DNA from: Mycobacterium marseillense
GTDB lineage: Bacteria > Actinomycetota > Actinomycetes > Mycobacteriales > Mycobacteriaceae
NCBI RefSeq assembly: GCF_010731675.1
Contig: NZ_AP022584.1
Span: forward strand, 3,968,001-4,032,000
Direction: 5' to 3'
Length of the DNA stretch: 64,000 bases
Positions 1 to 8,621 of this stretch are shown in pieces. The number at the start of each line of letters is the position of its first letter. The first letter of the stretch is position 1. The notes under the pieces are model-generated. The model made no database searches, had not been told where the DNA came from, and saw only the letters and a program-made list of their open reading frames with translations. The position numbers and the translations under genes were made by a program.

Positions 1-1
1 C

Positions 2-544
2 GATCTCTATGTGATCTTGGCTGGCTCGGTGAAAATCCGCCACCAGACGGCAGACGGCCGGGAAACCGTCTTCGCGGTGCTGGGCCCCGGTGACGTGTTC
101 GGCGAGCTCGCACTCTTCGATCCGGGCCCGCGAACCTCGACGGTGATCACGCTGACCGAGGTGGAAGCCGTCAGGATGGACCGTCCCGCCCTGCGAACGT
201 GGATGGTCGAACGACCCGAAATCGCCGAGCAGCTGCTAAGGGTGCTGGCGCGTCGGCTCCGGCACACCAATAACACGCTGTGCGACTTGATTTTCACCGA
301 TGTGCCCGCCCGAGTGGCCAAGCAAATCCTCGATCTGGCAATGCGATTCGGCACCAACAACGGGGGCCCGGTGCGCGTCGAGCATCACCTCACGCAAAAG
401 GAGCTCGCTCAACTCGTCGGTTCGTCCCGCGAAACGGTCAACAAGGCGCTATCGGACTTCACCCAACGCGGCTGGATTCGGCAGCAGGGTAAGGCCCTGA
501 TCATCGACCAACCCTCGAAGTTGGCTCGCCGCGCCCGAGCCTAG
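2..544 (+). CDS. Crp/Fnr-family transcriptional regulator (5'-truncated by window edge)
   Basis: The reading frame is open from base 2, so the start lies upstream of the window and about 180 residues are visible. The visible part begins inside the cyclic-nucleotide-binding beta roll ([12 protein letters not shown], then a [13 protein letters not shown] stretch where cAMP-type effectors bind) and continues into a long dimerisation helix. It ends in a winged helix-turn-helix with [19 protein letters not shown] as recognition region. The whole segment is close to mycobacterial Crp (Rv3676 type), including the ending LARRAR. It may be the Crp orthologue or a paralogue; the missing N-terminus prevents a decision. 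Its TAG stop shares the sequence CTAG with the stop of the convergent hydrolase. Confidence 0.85.
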   Translation, partial: DLYVILAGSVKIRHQTADGRETVFAVLGPGDVFGELALFDPGPRTSTVITLTEVEAVRMDRPALRTWMVERPEIAEQLLRVLARRLRHTNNTLCDLIFTDVPARVAKQILDLAMRFGTNNGGPVRVEHHLTQKELAQLVGSSRETVNKALSDFTQRGWIRQQGKALIIDQPSKLARRARA

Positions 545-1416
545 GTGATCGACCAGAATTCCAGCAGGGTGCGCAACGTCGCGACCAGCGGGAGCGGTTG
601 GTCGAGCATCGGATGATGACCGGCTTCGGCCAACTCGACAAAGGGGCCCCTCAACTGCAGCAGGGAGCGGATCCTTTCGGCCATGGCGGGCGGCACCAAT
701 CCGGCTTCGCAACGTAAATACCCGACACGGCAACGCATTGCGGCGAGCATGCTTTCCAGCGATTCCTCGTCGGCGGGTGTCGGCTCGAGAAACTCGCCGC
801 CAAAGATCGCCGGATCGAATTTCCACACCCAGCCCGCGTCGGATTTGCGCACCGACTCGGCCGCGATGTGCTGGCGGACGTAGGGGAGGATCAGCTCCTG
901 CGACGGCACGGCCGTGAAGCGGGCCAGGATCTCGTCTTTCGTCCGGTATTCGGTGTGTTTGTGTCGGCGCAGGCGCCCTTCCTCCGGCGCACGCTCCCAC
1001 AACGGCGAGTCGATCACCAGCATGCTGTTGATCTGCTGGCTGTAGTGCATCGCTGCCGTGGATGCGACCCAACCGCCCATGCTGTGCCCGACGATGGTCG
1101 GCCGCCCGGCGGGCCCGGCGGCGGAAGCGGCCGCCATCACCTCGCTTGCCCAGATCCGCAGGTCGTAGGCCGCGCGTGACCCACTGTCGCCATGCCCGGA
1201 CAGATCCAGCGCGATCACCCGGTGAGTACGAGAAAAGAACGGCGCGACGTGATCCCACCAACCGGAGTGCGCTCCGCCGCCGTGGATCAATACGACTGGA
1301 GGTTGGTCCTCGGCACCCCAAATGCGGAGGTGGATGCGGCAGCCGTCGACGTCGACCTCACCGTGCTCGGGGTGTTGATCGAGCGCGGCAGTGAACCACG
1401 CCGGCGTAACCGGCAT
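541..1416 (-). CDS. alpha/beta hydrolase
   Basis: This 291-residue protein has the alpha/beta-hydrolase layout. An oxyanion-loop motif [15 protein letters not shown] lies near residue 40, a strand-turn [12 protein letters not shown] near residue 70, and the nucleophile elbow GHSMGG near residue 110. The catalytic His is probably in the [10 protein letters not shown] segment near the C-terminus. Such enzymes hydrolyse esters, epoxides, C-C bonds or lactones; nothing here fixes the substrate. It is convergent with the Crp-type gene and is followed on its 5' side by a 383-bp non-coding stretch. The fold assignment is firm and the function is open. Confidence 0.85.
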   Translation of the reverse strand: MPVTPAWFTAALDQHPEHGEVDVDGCRIHLRIWGAEDQPPVVLIHGGGAHSGWWDHVAPFFSRTHRVIALDLSGHGDSGSRAAYDLRIWASEVMAAASAAGPAGRPTIVGHSMGGWVASTAAMHYSQQINSMLVIDSPLWERAPEEGRLRRHKHTEYRTKDEILARFTAVPSQELILPYVRQHIAAESVRKSDAGWVWKFDPAIFGGEFLEPTPADEESLESMLAAMRCRVGYLRCEAGLVPPAMAERIRSLLQLRGPFVELAEAGHHPMLDQPLPLVATLRTLLEFWSIT

Positions 1417-1799
1417 CTGGCGCGAACGGGAAAACAGTTTGACCCTCCCTATTCGCGATGCAGGTCAGCCACGCCGACGCCCCACTTTAACTGCAGCGGA
1501 ACAATTCCGGAAGGACGCGCGACCGTCGCCGGCAGTCCCGGGGGCGGCATCGAATCATCGGCATGGCCGGCAGAAATGCTGGCGCCGACCCAAATGCTGT
1601 GCATAAATCCAACTTTCATCGAGGTGATGCGATCGGCTGGTCGGGCGCCTGGACCCGTTCAGTAGCGACTCCTCTCGGGACAACGACCCCTATTACTGTA
1701 GCCTTAAGATTCTTACCATAACCTTAGATTTGCGGTATGCTGCTGCGGCATGGGTCACGACACCAACTGGGTGGGCTCGACTGACCAACGGCATGTGCC
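1417..1799. other. 383-bp intergenic region between divergent hydrolase and FAD oxidoreductase genes
   Basis: No convincing gene lies here; the open frames across it are extensions of shadows of the hydrolase. The last 100 bases are AT-rich compared with the surroundings and contain a short inverted repeat TAAGA-T-TCTTA (1705-1715) that overlaps a promoter-like pair described separately. The rest shows no pattern that I can interpret. Confidence 0.5.
1713..1741 (+). promoter_or_regulatory. candidate SigA-type promoter for the FAD oxidoreductase operon
   Basis: A -35-like TTACCA (1713-1718) and a -10-like TATGCT (1736-1741) are separated by 17 bases, in an AT-rich island. Transcription would start near 1748, about 50 bases before the GTG at 1800. 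The inverted repeat TAAGATTCTTA (1705-1715) overlaps the -35 and could be a repressor site. This rests on hexamer matching only. Confidence 0.35.
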
Positions 1800-3191
1800 G
1801 TGAACGCCTCGCGTGAGCACGCCGTTGTGCTGGGCGCCGGGATCGCGGGTCTGCTTGCCGCGCGCGTCCTTTCGGAGTTCTACGCCTCGGTGTGCGTCAT
1901 CGAGCGGGACAAGGCTCCCGGCCTTCCCATTCCCCGGAAGGGTGTGCCACAAGGCCGCCACGTCCACAATTTCCTGAGCCGGGGGACGCAGGTTCTCGCC
2001 GAACTGTTTCCGGGACTGATCGACGAGATGGGCGCCGCCGGCGCGGTTGTCATCGATGACGGGGACTTGTCGCGGTTTTACGTGCGCACGGGTCGCTATG
2101 AACTCAGGCGTTCGGGCACATTGAGGGATCCCGCGGCCGTGACGTTGTGTCTGGCGACCCGACCGTTCGTCGAGTCCCACGTGCATCGGCGCGTCGCGGC
2201 GCTGTCCAACGTGAAATTTCTCGACGGCCACGAGGTGATCGAGCCGCTAGCCGACGCAGGTGCCGTGACCGGTGCGCGAATCACGCACCGCGACAACGGC
2301 GCACCGAGAGACCTGCCCGCCGATCTGGTCGTCGATGCCACGGGCCGGTCCGCCCGCACACCGGCATTCTTGGAGGCCATGGCCTACGGTCGCCCGCCCG
2401 AGACGCGGTCCACCGCCATGCTGGGTTATTCCAGCCAGCTGCTGAGCATCCCGGACGGGTGCATCGACCAGCAGATGGTCGTGTTCAACCTCGGGGGCGG
2501 CGGTAAGCCTGGCGGGCTGCTGCTGGCTTGCGAGAACGACACCTGGATGTTCGCGGTCGGCCGCACCATCGACACCGGGGGAGCGCCAACCGATTTCGCC
2601 ACCATGCTCGGGTTGGTCGACGACGCATTGCCCCCAAAAATTCTGCACGGGTTGCGCCAGGCGCACGCGCTCGCGGACATCGCCACGTTCCGCAACCCGG
2701 CGGCGGTATGGCGGCGCTACGACCAGATGACGAGATTCCCGCGCGGGCTACTCGTGATCGGTGATGCGCTGTGCAGCCCCAACCCCGTGTACGGGCAGGG
2801 CATGACAATGGCGGCACAGCAAGCACTCGCGCTGCAGGTCTGTCTGCGCGGCGGCGACGCCGACTTGGCTCGGCGTTTCTTTGGCAGGACAGCACGCGAC
2901 ATCGGGCCGACGTGGGCGGTCAACGAGGCCAACGACCGAGTCCCGTCCACCTCCCGCAAACCTTCGCTGCAACGCCGGCTGCGCGGCCAGTTGGTCAGGG
3001 CCATACTCGAGGCCGCCGGTGACGACACCGCGGTAACCGAACGCCTGCTTCGGATCACCCACCTCGTCAACCCACCGACGGGGCTCCAGGACCCCGCGCT
3101 GCTGCTTCGTGTCCTTCGAGTCAACCTGCGGCGACGGTTCCAACGCGCGCAGAAGCAGCGTCGACACCAACGATTGCGGGAGGCATTGTGA
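1800..3191 (+). CDS. FAD-dependent oxidoreductase (PHBH/geranylgeranyl-reductase-like fold)
   Basis: This 463-residue flavoprotein opens with a dinucleotide-binding fold (VVLGAGIAGLLAARVL, residues about 8-23) ending in the ribose-binding acid of VIERD. The second FAD motif GDALCSPNPVYGQGM is near residue 320, as in the group containing p-hydroxybenzoate-type hydroxylases and geranylgeranyl reductases. The C-terminal 100 residues are basic and helical. It overlaps the following SnoaL-like gene by GTGA, so the two are probably translated together. SnoaL-like partners are common next to such flavoenzymes in polyketide or sterol-type oxidation, but the substrate cannot be read here. The GTG start places the FAD motif at the expected distance; no good ribosome-binding site is seen. 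Confidence 0.8.
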   Translation: MNASREHAVVLGAGIAGLLAARVLSEFYASVCVIERDKAPGLPIPRKGVPQGRHVHNFLSRGTQVLAELFPGLIDEMGAAGAVVIDDGDLSRFYVRTGRYELRRSGTLRDPAAVTLCLATRPFVESHVHRRVAALSNVKFLDGHEVIEPLADAGAVTGARITHRDNGAPRDLPADLVVDATGRSARTPAFLEAMAYGRPPETRSTAMLGYSSQLLSIPDGCIDQQMVVFNLGGGGKPGGLLLACENDTWMFAVGRTIDTGGAPTDFATMLGLVDDALPPKILHGLRQAHALADIATFRNPAAVWRRYDQMTRFPRGLLVIGDALCSPNPVYGQGMTMAAQQALALQVCLRGGDADLARRFFGRTARDIGPTWAVNEANDRVPSTSRKPSLQRRLRGQLVRAILEAAGDDTAVTERLLRITHLVNPPTGLQDPALLLRVLRVNLRRRFQRAQKQRRHQRLREAL

Positions 3192-3619
3192 CGAGCGGCG
3201 ACCAGCGAGCCGACGAAGACGCCATCCGCGGCCTGATCGACCAGCAGGTAAGGGGTTGGGCCGCGGGCGATCCCGACGCTTACGCCAGCGTCTTCACCCC
3301 GGACGCGGACTACGTCACTTTTCTGGGCCGCCACCACACGGGCCGAGAAGCGATTGCGGCATCGTACGTCCCGCTGTTCCGCAAGCTGCTCAAGGGAACA
3401 CGCCTACAGATAGACGTCAGCCAGGTCCGGTTCCTCACACCCGACGTGGCCCTGATCCACGCGAAGGCGACGGTGGTGCGACGACGACGCAATCGGCGCA
3501 ATGCTCGGGTGAACACCAGCGTCGCCGTGCGGACCGCGGGCGGCTGGCGGATCGCGGTTTCGCAGAACACTACGCATCGCCGGCTCACCGAAGCCCTTAT
3601 GGCCAGGTTGTTTTCCTGA
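3188..3619 (+). CDS. SnoaL-like / SgcJ-EcaC family protein (NTF2 fold)
   Basis: This is a 143-residue single-domain protein. The N-terminal helix ADEDAIRGLIDQQVRGWAAGD followed by YASVFTPDADYVTFLGRHHTGREAI is typical of the SnoaL/SgcJ branch of the NTF2 fold, a cone-shaped pocket used by small enzymes and binding proteins. The C-terminal NTTHRRLTE segment is also family-like. It overlaps the upstream flavoenzyme by four bases and probably acts in the same pathway. Individual catalytic residues cannot be assigned from sequence alone. Confidence 0.8.
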   Translation: MTSGDQRADEDAIRGLIDQQVRGWAAGDPDAYASVFTPDADYVTFLGRHHTGREAIAASYVPLFRKLLKGTRLQIDVSQVRFLTPDVALIHAKATVVRRRRNRRNARVNTSVAVRTAGGWRIAVSQNTTHRRLTEALMARLFS

Positions 3620-3656
3620 AGGCCGCGACCATCCGTTGCTGTAGGACTAGCGTTCT

Positions 3657-4229
3657 GTGGTCGTGAGGCTAAGAATGGCCACGCCCGAGGACGCGGGGGC
3701 GGTCGCGGGCATCTATCTCCCCTATGTGCGGGACACGGCGGTGTCTTTCGAGACGTCCGCCCCCACCGTCCAGGAGATGCGGTCGCGAATGACCAGCACG
3801 CTCGCCACGTTGCCCTGGCTGGTCGTCACGGATGGCCAAGTCGTCAAGGGGTACGCGTATGCCAGCCCGCACCGGGCGCGGGATGCCTATCGTTGGTGCG
3901 TCGACGTGTCGCTATACCTCGACGCATCCATTCAGGGCCGGGGGCATGGCCGCCGAATCTACACGGCGCTGCTGAATCTGCTTGCCGCGCAGGGCTACGT
4001 CAATGCCTATGCGGGCATTACGCTTCCCAATGCCGCCAGCGTCAGCCTGCACGAAGCTCTGGGCTTCGCCCCCGTCGGCGTCTTTCGCAACGTGGGCTTC
4101 AAGCAGGAAAGATGGTGGGATGTCGGCTGGTGGCATCGTCGGCTGGCCGACCCGCCCGGCTACCCGCGCGCACCGAAGTCCTGGGCCGAGCTCGCCGACC
4201 AGACCGTCGGCTCCGCGCTCGAGGGGTGA
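3657..4229 (+). CDS. GNAT N-acetyltransferase, phosphinothricin-acetyltransferase-like
   Basis: About 190 residues form a single GNAT domain. The N-terminus (RMATPEDAGAVAGIYLPYVRDTAVSFET split over the first strand and helix) and the C-terminus (FKQERWWDVGWW followed by PPGYPRAP) match the Pat/Bar/YncA branch, which acetylates small amines such as phosphinothricin or methionine sulfone. The acetyl-CoA pyrophosphate loop is GRGHGRRIY near residue 100. GTG codons at 3657 and 3663 are both possible starts. It sits 37 bases after the SnoaL-like gene and 32 before the dipeptidase gene, so it is probably in the same operon. Confidence 0.8.
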   Translation: MVVRLRMATPEDAGAVAGIYLPYVRDTAVSFETSAPTVQEMRSRMTSTLATLPWLVVTDGQVVKGYAYASPHRARDAYRWCVDVSLYLDASIQGRGHGRRIYTALLNLLAAQGYVNAYAGITLPNAASVSLHEALGFAPVGVFRNVGFKQERWWDVGWWHRRLADPPGYPRAPKSWAELADQTVGSALEG

Positions 4230-4261
4230 ACCGCATCGAGGTCTAAGGAGGGGCGCCGCCC

Positions 4262-5218
4262 ATGACCACACTGCTCTGGGACCAGCACACGTGTCTGCCG
4301 CTCACCACCGCCACAGACATCGGCCCGTTGACTCGTTACCAATACGCCGGTGGCACACTGCTTTCGGTCAACGCGGGATATTCACCACACAGCTTCAACG
4401 ACGCCGTGGCGCTGCTGCACCACTATCGTGCCGCGATCGACGCCCACCCCGACCTGGAATTGTCGGCCACCCTCGACGAGGTAGACGCGGCGACCCGGGC
4501 CGGGCGCATCGCGGTGGTCTTCGACCTGGAAGACTCACGCCCGCTTGACGACGACCTGGAGAATGTGCGCAAGCTGGCCAACCTGGGCGTGCGCACCCTG
4601 CTGCCGACCTACAACCACGCCAACCGTGCCGGCAGCGGCTGCCTCGACCGCACCGACGGCGGCCTCACCGCCTGGGGCCGCGCGGTCGTCGCCGAGCTGA
4701 ACACGGTCGGCGTCGTCCCCGACGGATCCCACTGCAGCGCGCGCACCGGACTGGACATGTGCGAGGTATCCACTGGCCCTGTCATTTACAGCCATTCGTG
4801 CATGCGTGCGCTGTGGGAACATCCCCGCAACATCACCGACGATCAGGCGCGAGCCTGCGCGCAGACGGGCGGCGTCGTCGGCATCACCGGCGTCGGCATC
4901 TTCCTCGGCCCCAACACTCCCACCCTGGAAGCGATGACCCGCCATCTGGAATACGCCGTCGACCTCATCGGTGTCCAGCACGTCGGCATCAGCACCGACT
5001 TCTGTTTCGACGCCGCCGATTTCAACACGGAACTGCAGCGCAATCCCCACCTGTTCGACGACAGCTACACCCGCTGGGGTCCGATCCAATGGATGGCGCC
5101 GGAGACCTTTGTGACGCTCGGTGAGCACCTGCGGGGAAGGGGATGGAACAGCCGCGACATCCACGCCGTGCTCGGGGGCAACTTCTACCGGGTGGCCCGA
5201 CGAGCCTGGCGTACCTGA
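4262..5218 (+). CDS. peptidase M19 (membrane-dipeptidase) family protein with altered metal site
   Basis: This 318-residue protein follows a strong ribosome-binding site (AAGGAGGGG just upstream of the ATG). M19 renal-dipeptidase features are present: a metal-bridging acid in VVFDLEDSR near residue 90, the YSHSCMRALWEHPRN histidine region near residue 178, and GISTDF near the C-terminus for the last aspartate. The usual N-terminal H-x-D metal pair is changed: the protein reads DQHTCLP, with Cys where the second ligand Asp is normally found. It may therefore be a divergent amidohydrolase, not a classical dipeptidase. It is the last gene of the four-gene run from 1800 and is convergent with the Mce-associated gene. 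Confidence 0.8.
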   Translation: MTTLLWDQHTCLPLTTATDIGPLTRYQYAGGTLLSVNAGYSPHSFNDAVALLHHYRAAIDAHPDLELSATLDEVDAATRAGRIAVVFDLEDSRPLDDDLENVRKLANLGVRTLLPTYNHANRAGSGCLDRTDGGLTAWGRAVVAELNTVGVVPDGSHCSARTGLDMCEVSTGPVIYSHSCMRALWEHPRNITDDQARACAQTGGVVGITGVGIFLGPNTPTLEAMTRHLEYAVDLIGVQHVGISTDFCFDAADFNTELQRNPHLFDDSYTRWGPIQWMAPETFVTLGEHLRGRGWNSRDIHAVLGGNFYRVARRAWRT

Positions 5219-5239
5219 ATACGCCGCCGGCGCATCGGT

Positions 5240-5947
5240 TTACGGGAGCTCGACCTTGCTGGCCAGCCATCGGCCGTCCACTTTTTCCATGGTCATCTTC
5301 ACCCTGCTGCGGTCCAGCTGAGGTGTCGGCGCCGTCCCGTTGCTCACCGACTGATCGACGAACAGCACGACGTCCACCTTGTCCTCGGTCGCCGACTGGA
5401 CGGCCGCGTCGACGACGCTGCCGTGCGCCGCGGCCTTGTTGTCGATGAGCGTTTGACGCAGCTGGGCGCTGGATTTGGTGTACATGTCTTTGAACTCGCC
5501 GGTCGAGCCGTCGAGGACCTCGGCGAAGTTCTTATCGATCGCGTTGGTGTCCACGCTGGTCAGCGCGAGGATGTATTTCTTCGCGGCAGTCAGTGCCTGG
5601 GCCGCCGCCACGTCTTTCTGGTGCTGCTGGAACAGGAGCCAGCCCTCGTATCCGGCGCCGGCCACTACGATGGCCAGAACAGCGGCGGCTGCGCGTCGGA
5701 CGACCTTGCCCCGCCTGCCATTTCGTGACCGTGGCTGTTCATCGTCGGTCGCGTCGGGGATGGCGTCGGCGTCGATGTCCCCGACCTCGTCGGGTACGAT
5801 GACGCACTCAGCGTCCTGCGCCGCTTCGGTCGATGGCCGGCTCACGTCGTCCCCCGCGGCCTCTGTGCCTTCGGCGGCGCTGCGGAAGCGATTCACCAAC
5901 CACGTCCGGGGGTTGCCGACAGTTCGTAGCGATGCGCGGTAGTTCAT
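5240..5947 (-). CDS. Mce-associated membrane protein
   Basis: The protein has 235 residues: an acidic cytoplasmic N-terminal 100 residues, one membrane helix (AAAAVLAIVVAGAGYEGWLLF), and an extracytoplasmic NTF2-like domain ending RWLASKVELP. It is a clear paralogue of the gene at 15933-16529 in this window. The two share, among other blocks, VLDG-TGEFKD, DNKA-AHG and DRSR-K-TM---GRWLASKVELP. Such proteins are encoded at the ends of mce operons and are thought to help assemble or stabilise the Mce lipid transporter (Mas/Mam proteins). Its ATG overlaps the stop of the upstream secreted-protein gene by ATGA, so the two form a leftward operon facing the mce operon. Confidence 0.85.
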   Translation of the reverse strand: MNYRASLRTVGNPRTWLVNRFRSAAEGTEAAGDDVSRPSTEAAQDAECVIVPDEVGDIDADAIPDATDDEQPRSRNGRRGKVVRRAAAAVLAIVVAGAGYEGWLLFQQHQKDVAAAQALTAAKKYILALTSVDTNAIDKNFAEVLDGSTGEFKDMYTKSSAQLRQTLIDNKAAAHGSVVDAAVQSATEDKVDVVLFVDQSVSNGTAPTPQLDRSRVKMTMEKVDGRWLASKVELP

Positions 5948-6558
5948 CAGTCACATGCGCCGGAGTCACGCAGCGCGTTCGCCCAGCCGGTGGCCGAGAC
6001 GATGTTCGCGTGCGTGACGCCCGACGGATCCTTCCTCTTGATGCTGTCGCTGATCCGTGATAACTGAAATGCCAAGTGAGTCATGGATTCCCCGCCGTAT
6101 ATCGGCGAATAGGGGCCGAAGTTATCGGGTTCGTTGGTGATGATCAAGGGCTTCACCCGCGGGGCCAGAAAGACGGTCGACCGATCGATGTTGGCGACGA
6201 CGGCATTGGCGTTCCGTTGCGCCCCTCCGGCCGTGTAGTCGTCATGTTGGTCGCCGAGGTAGCGGTTGAAGTCGTTGATCTGGCCCAGCAATGGGTCGAA
6301 TTGGGACTTGAACCATTGGCAGGAGTCGGCCATTCCGCCGATCATCTCGGGGGTCACCCGAGAGGTGAACGTGTTGTACGGCCAGATGTCGAAGTTCGGT
6401 GACCAATCGCTGGGCGCCGGGGTGAACGCCGGCAGCGGAGGGGGAGGCTGAGAAGGATCGGCGTGGGCGGTGCCGGAGAGCATGAGCGCGGTAGCGAGCA
6501 GCGCCGGCCCGGCACACACCGCGCCGCCGCCCACCCGTCGCAACCTCGCCAGCATCAT
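5947..6558 (-). CDS. hypothetical secreted protein, mce-linked
   Basis: This is about 203 residues. I chose the ATG at 6558 because GGGAAGG lies six bases upstream and a normal signal peptide follows (basic MMLARLRR, a hydrophobic stretch, then GTAHA before DPSQ). An open frame extends to 6639 without support. The mature protein has a proline-rich start, then a Trp/Tyr-rich part (SPNFDIWPYNTF) and one probable disulphide (DSCQW and the C-terminal GACD). I do not recognise a catalytic domain. Its position, co-translated with an Mce-associated protein and divergent from yrbE, suggests a periplasmic role linked to the Mce system. Confidence 0.65.
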   Translation of the reverse strand: MMLARLRRVGGGAVCAGPALLATALMLSGTAHADPSQPPPPLPAFTPAPSDWSPNFDIWPYNTFTSRVTPEMIGGMADSCQWFKSQFDPLLGQINDFNRYLGDQHDDYTAGGAQRNANAVVANIDRSTVFLAPRVKPLIITNEPDNFGPYSPIYGGESMTHLAFQLSRISDSIKRKDPSGVTHANIVSATGWANALRDSGACD

Positions 6559-6712
6559 CCGCGCCTTCCCAGGAACACGATAACTCGCGACCACCCGAAG
6601 CTCTAACCAACTATTTAGTCGACAAATGTCCATTAACATCTGGCGGCCGAAACGCGATCTTCTCGCGAAGTCGATGGCGCGTCAAGTGGTCGCCATCAGG
6701 CATATAGGCGAA

Positions 6713-6727
6713 ATGACCACGGGTCAT
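6713..6727. promoter_or_regulatory. inverted repeat ATGACC-ACG-GGTCAT, candidate operator
   Basis: This is a perfect 6+3+6 inverted repeat in the mce divergent promoter region. It is the kind of site used by TetR-family dimers, and a double-TetR regulator gene lies at the end of the operon. The link is inference. Confidence 0.35.
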
Positions 6728-6761
6728 ACGCGGGGCGGGCGAGGGAACACGGCGCCGAATC

Positions 6762-6774
6762 TGCACAAAGTGCA
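6762..6774. promoter_or_regulatory. inverted repeat TGCAC-AAA-GTGCA, candidate operator
   Basis: This perfect 5+3+5 inverted repeat lies 35 bases from the preceding one and about 120 bases before yrbEA. It may be a second regulator-binding site, or part of the mce promoter. Confidence 0.3.
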
Positions 6775-6892
6775 AAGTGAGATCTTCCGCATATCTTGAG
6801 CAGCGGTTAACATAGCCGCCCGTGGGGGCACAGCAAAGGTTCACCGATGAACGCACATACCTGCGAGTGGTCGCGCTGAGGCGCATCCGGCG

Positions 6893-7762
6893 ATGACCGC
6901 CCAGGACGACCGCGCGCTCACCGAGGACCGGGCGCACGACAATGTGGCCACCATCCAGGACTGGTCCGCGGGCTACGTCGTGCGGCACCCCCTTGCCTCG
7001 CTCAACACCCTCGGCGAGCAGTACATCCTCGCTGTCCGCACGATCGAGTACTGCATGGTCGACCTGTTCACCGGCCGCTTCCAATGGGCGGAGTTCGTGC
7101 GACAGGGCGCGTTCATGGCGGCGACCGCCGTGCTGCCCACGGTCCTGGTGGCGCTGCCGATCGGGGTGACGCTGTCCATCCAGTTCGCGCTGTTGGCCAA
7201 CCAGGTCGGTGCGACCTCCCTCGCGGGCGCCGCCAGTGGGCTTGCCGTGATCCGTCAGGCCGCCTCGCTGGTGGCCGCGGTGCTGATGGCTTCGGCGGTC
7301 GGGTCCGCCATCACCGCGGATCTCGGGTCTCGGACCATGCGCGAGGAAACCGACGCGATGGAGGTCATGGGGGTTTCGGTGATCCGCCGTCTGGTCGTCC
7401 CTCGCTTCGCCGCGGCCATCATGGTCGGCGTCGCGCTGACCGGAATCACCTGTTTCGTCGGCTTTTTGGCCAGCTATCTGTTCAATGTCTACTTCCAGCG
7501 CGGCGCACCGGGCAGTTTCGTGGCGACGTTTTCGTCGTTCGCCACCACGGAGGACATGATCGTCGCGCTGCTCAAGGCCGTGATCTACGGGGCCATCGTC
7601 GCGGTCATCGCCTGCCAGAAAGGGCTTTTCACCAAGGGCGGCCCGGCGGGCGTGGCCAACTCGGTGAATGCGGCGGTGGTGGAATCGATCTTGGTGTTGA
7701 TGATCGTCAACGTCGGAATCAGCCAGTTGTACAACACGCTGTTCCCCCGGACGGGGCTGTGA
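6893..7762 (+). CDS. yrbEA: YrbE-type (MlaE-family) ABC permease A of an mce operon
   Basis: The protein has 289 residues and at least five hydrophobic helices. The MlaE-family coupling motif is visible as REETDAMEVMGV near residue 150, where the permease contacts an MceG-type ATPase. YrbEA and YrbEB are thought to form the inner-membrane permease pair through which lipids taken up by the Mce hexamer pass. It is the first gene of the rightward mce operon; yrbEB starts one base after its stop. No ATPase gene is in the window, as is usual because MceG is encoded elsewhere. Confidence 0.93.
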   Translation: MTAQDDRALTEDRAHDNVATIQDWSAGYVVRHPLASLNTLGEQYILAVRTIEYCMVDLFTGRFQWAEFVRQGAFMAATAVLPTVLVALPIGVTLSIQFALLANQVGATSLAGAASGLAVIRQAASLVAAVLMASAVGSAITADLGSRTMREETDAMEVMGVSVIRRLVVPRFAAAIMVGVALTGITCFVGFLASYLFNVYFQRGAPGSFVATFSSFATTEDMIVALLKAVIYGAIVAVIACQKGLFTKGGPAGVANSVNAAVVESILVLMIVNVGISQLYNTLFPRTGL

Positions 7763-7763
7763 A

Positions 7764-8621
7764 ATGACGGCCTCCGCCTACGTTCCCGCGCTCGCACGAC
7801 CGTTCATCGGTGCATACCGGGTCGCGGCCACGCCCACCATGCGGCTGGGGCACATGCTGGTCTTCTTCGTACGTGCCGTCCTCTCGGTGCCGACCGTGCT
7901 GCGGCAATACCGCACGGAGTTCCTGCGGTTGCTGTCCAACATCGCCTGGGGCAACGGCTCGATCGTGGTCGGCGGCGGCACCGCCGGCGTCGCGGTGGTC
8001 CTCGGGTTTACCGCGGGCGCGCTGGTGGCCGTAGAGGGATACAACTTCCTGAACCTGCTCGGTTTGGGCCCCGCGACCGGCATCATCTCGTCACTGGTCA
8101 ACACCCGCGAACTGGCACCCATCATGGCCTCCCTGGCGTTTGCGATGCAGGCCGGCTGCCGATTCACCGCGCAACTGGGCGCCATGCGCATCGCCGAAGA
8201 GATCGATGCCCTGGAATCCCTGGCGATACGCCCGATCCCGTTCCTGGTCACGACGCGGCTGATGGCCTCCGTCATCGCCGTCATCCCGCTCTACATCGCC
8301 TGCCTGGCGGTCACTTACCTCACCTGCCAGGTGGTCGCCAACATCATCAGCGGCGGATCCATCGGCCCCTACCTGCACTACTTCACCATGATGCTCAGCG
8401 CCAAGGACATCGCTTACTCAGTCCTCAAATGCGTTGTCTTCGTGTGGCTTTCCTCCACCGTGCAGTGCTACTACGGGTTCTACGCAGCGGGCGGCCCCGA
8501 GGGGGTGGGCGTCGCGGCAGGGCATGCCATGCGGGCCAGCATCACCGTCGTGATCATGGTCAACATGCTGCTCACGATGGCGTTGTGGAGCATCGACGCC
8601 GGCGCGAGATTCGGTGGCTGA
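7764..8621 (+). CDS. yrbEB: YrbE-type (MlaE-family) ABC permease B of an mce operon
   Basis: The protein has 285 residues with the same architecture as YrbEA. The coupling motif appears as RIAEEIDALESLAI near residue 140, preceded by the hydrophobic helices around GFTAGALVAVEGYNF and followed by PLYIACLAVTYLTCQ. Its N-terminal 40 residues form the interface helix seen in MlaE proteins. It directly abuts mceA: the TGA at 8619-8621 is followed at once by ATG. It is expected to pair with YrbEA as a heterodimeric lipid permease. Confidence 0.93.
   Translation: MTASAYVPALARPFIGAYRVAATPTMRLGHMLVFFVRAVLSVPTVLRQYRTEFLRLLSNIAWGNGSIVVGGGTAGVAVVLGFTAGALVAVEGYNFLNLLGLGPATGIISSLVNTRELAPIMASLAFAMQAGCRFTAQLGAMRIAEEIDALESLAIRPIPFLVTTRLMASVIAVIPLYIACLAVTYLTCQVVANIISGGSIGPYLHYFTMMLSAKDIAYSVLKCVVFVWLSSTVQCYYGFYAAGGPEGVGVAAGHAMRASITVVIMVNMLLTMALWSIDAGARFGG

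Larger units (their letters stand above)
6559..6892. other. 334-bp divergent promoter region of the mce locus
   Basis: This non-coding stretch lies between the leftward secreted-protein gene and yrbEA. It contains two perfect inverted repeats (6713-6727 and 6762-6774, listed separately) and an AT-richer part around 6780-6815 with TAACAT at about 6807 as a possible -10 for the mce operon, without a convincing -35. Both transcription units probably start here. Confidence 0.5.

Noticed and set aside
1700..1730. Possible IdeR (iron) box in the AT-rich promoter before the FAD oxidoreductase
   Set aside because: The sequence lacks the symmetric TTAGGTTAGGCTAACCTAA-type arrangement; only a short unrelated inverted repeat is present.
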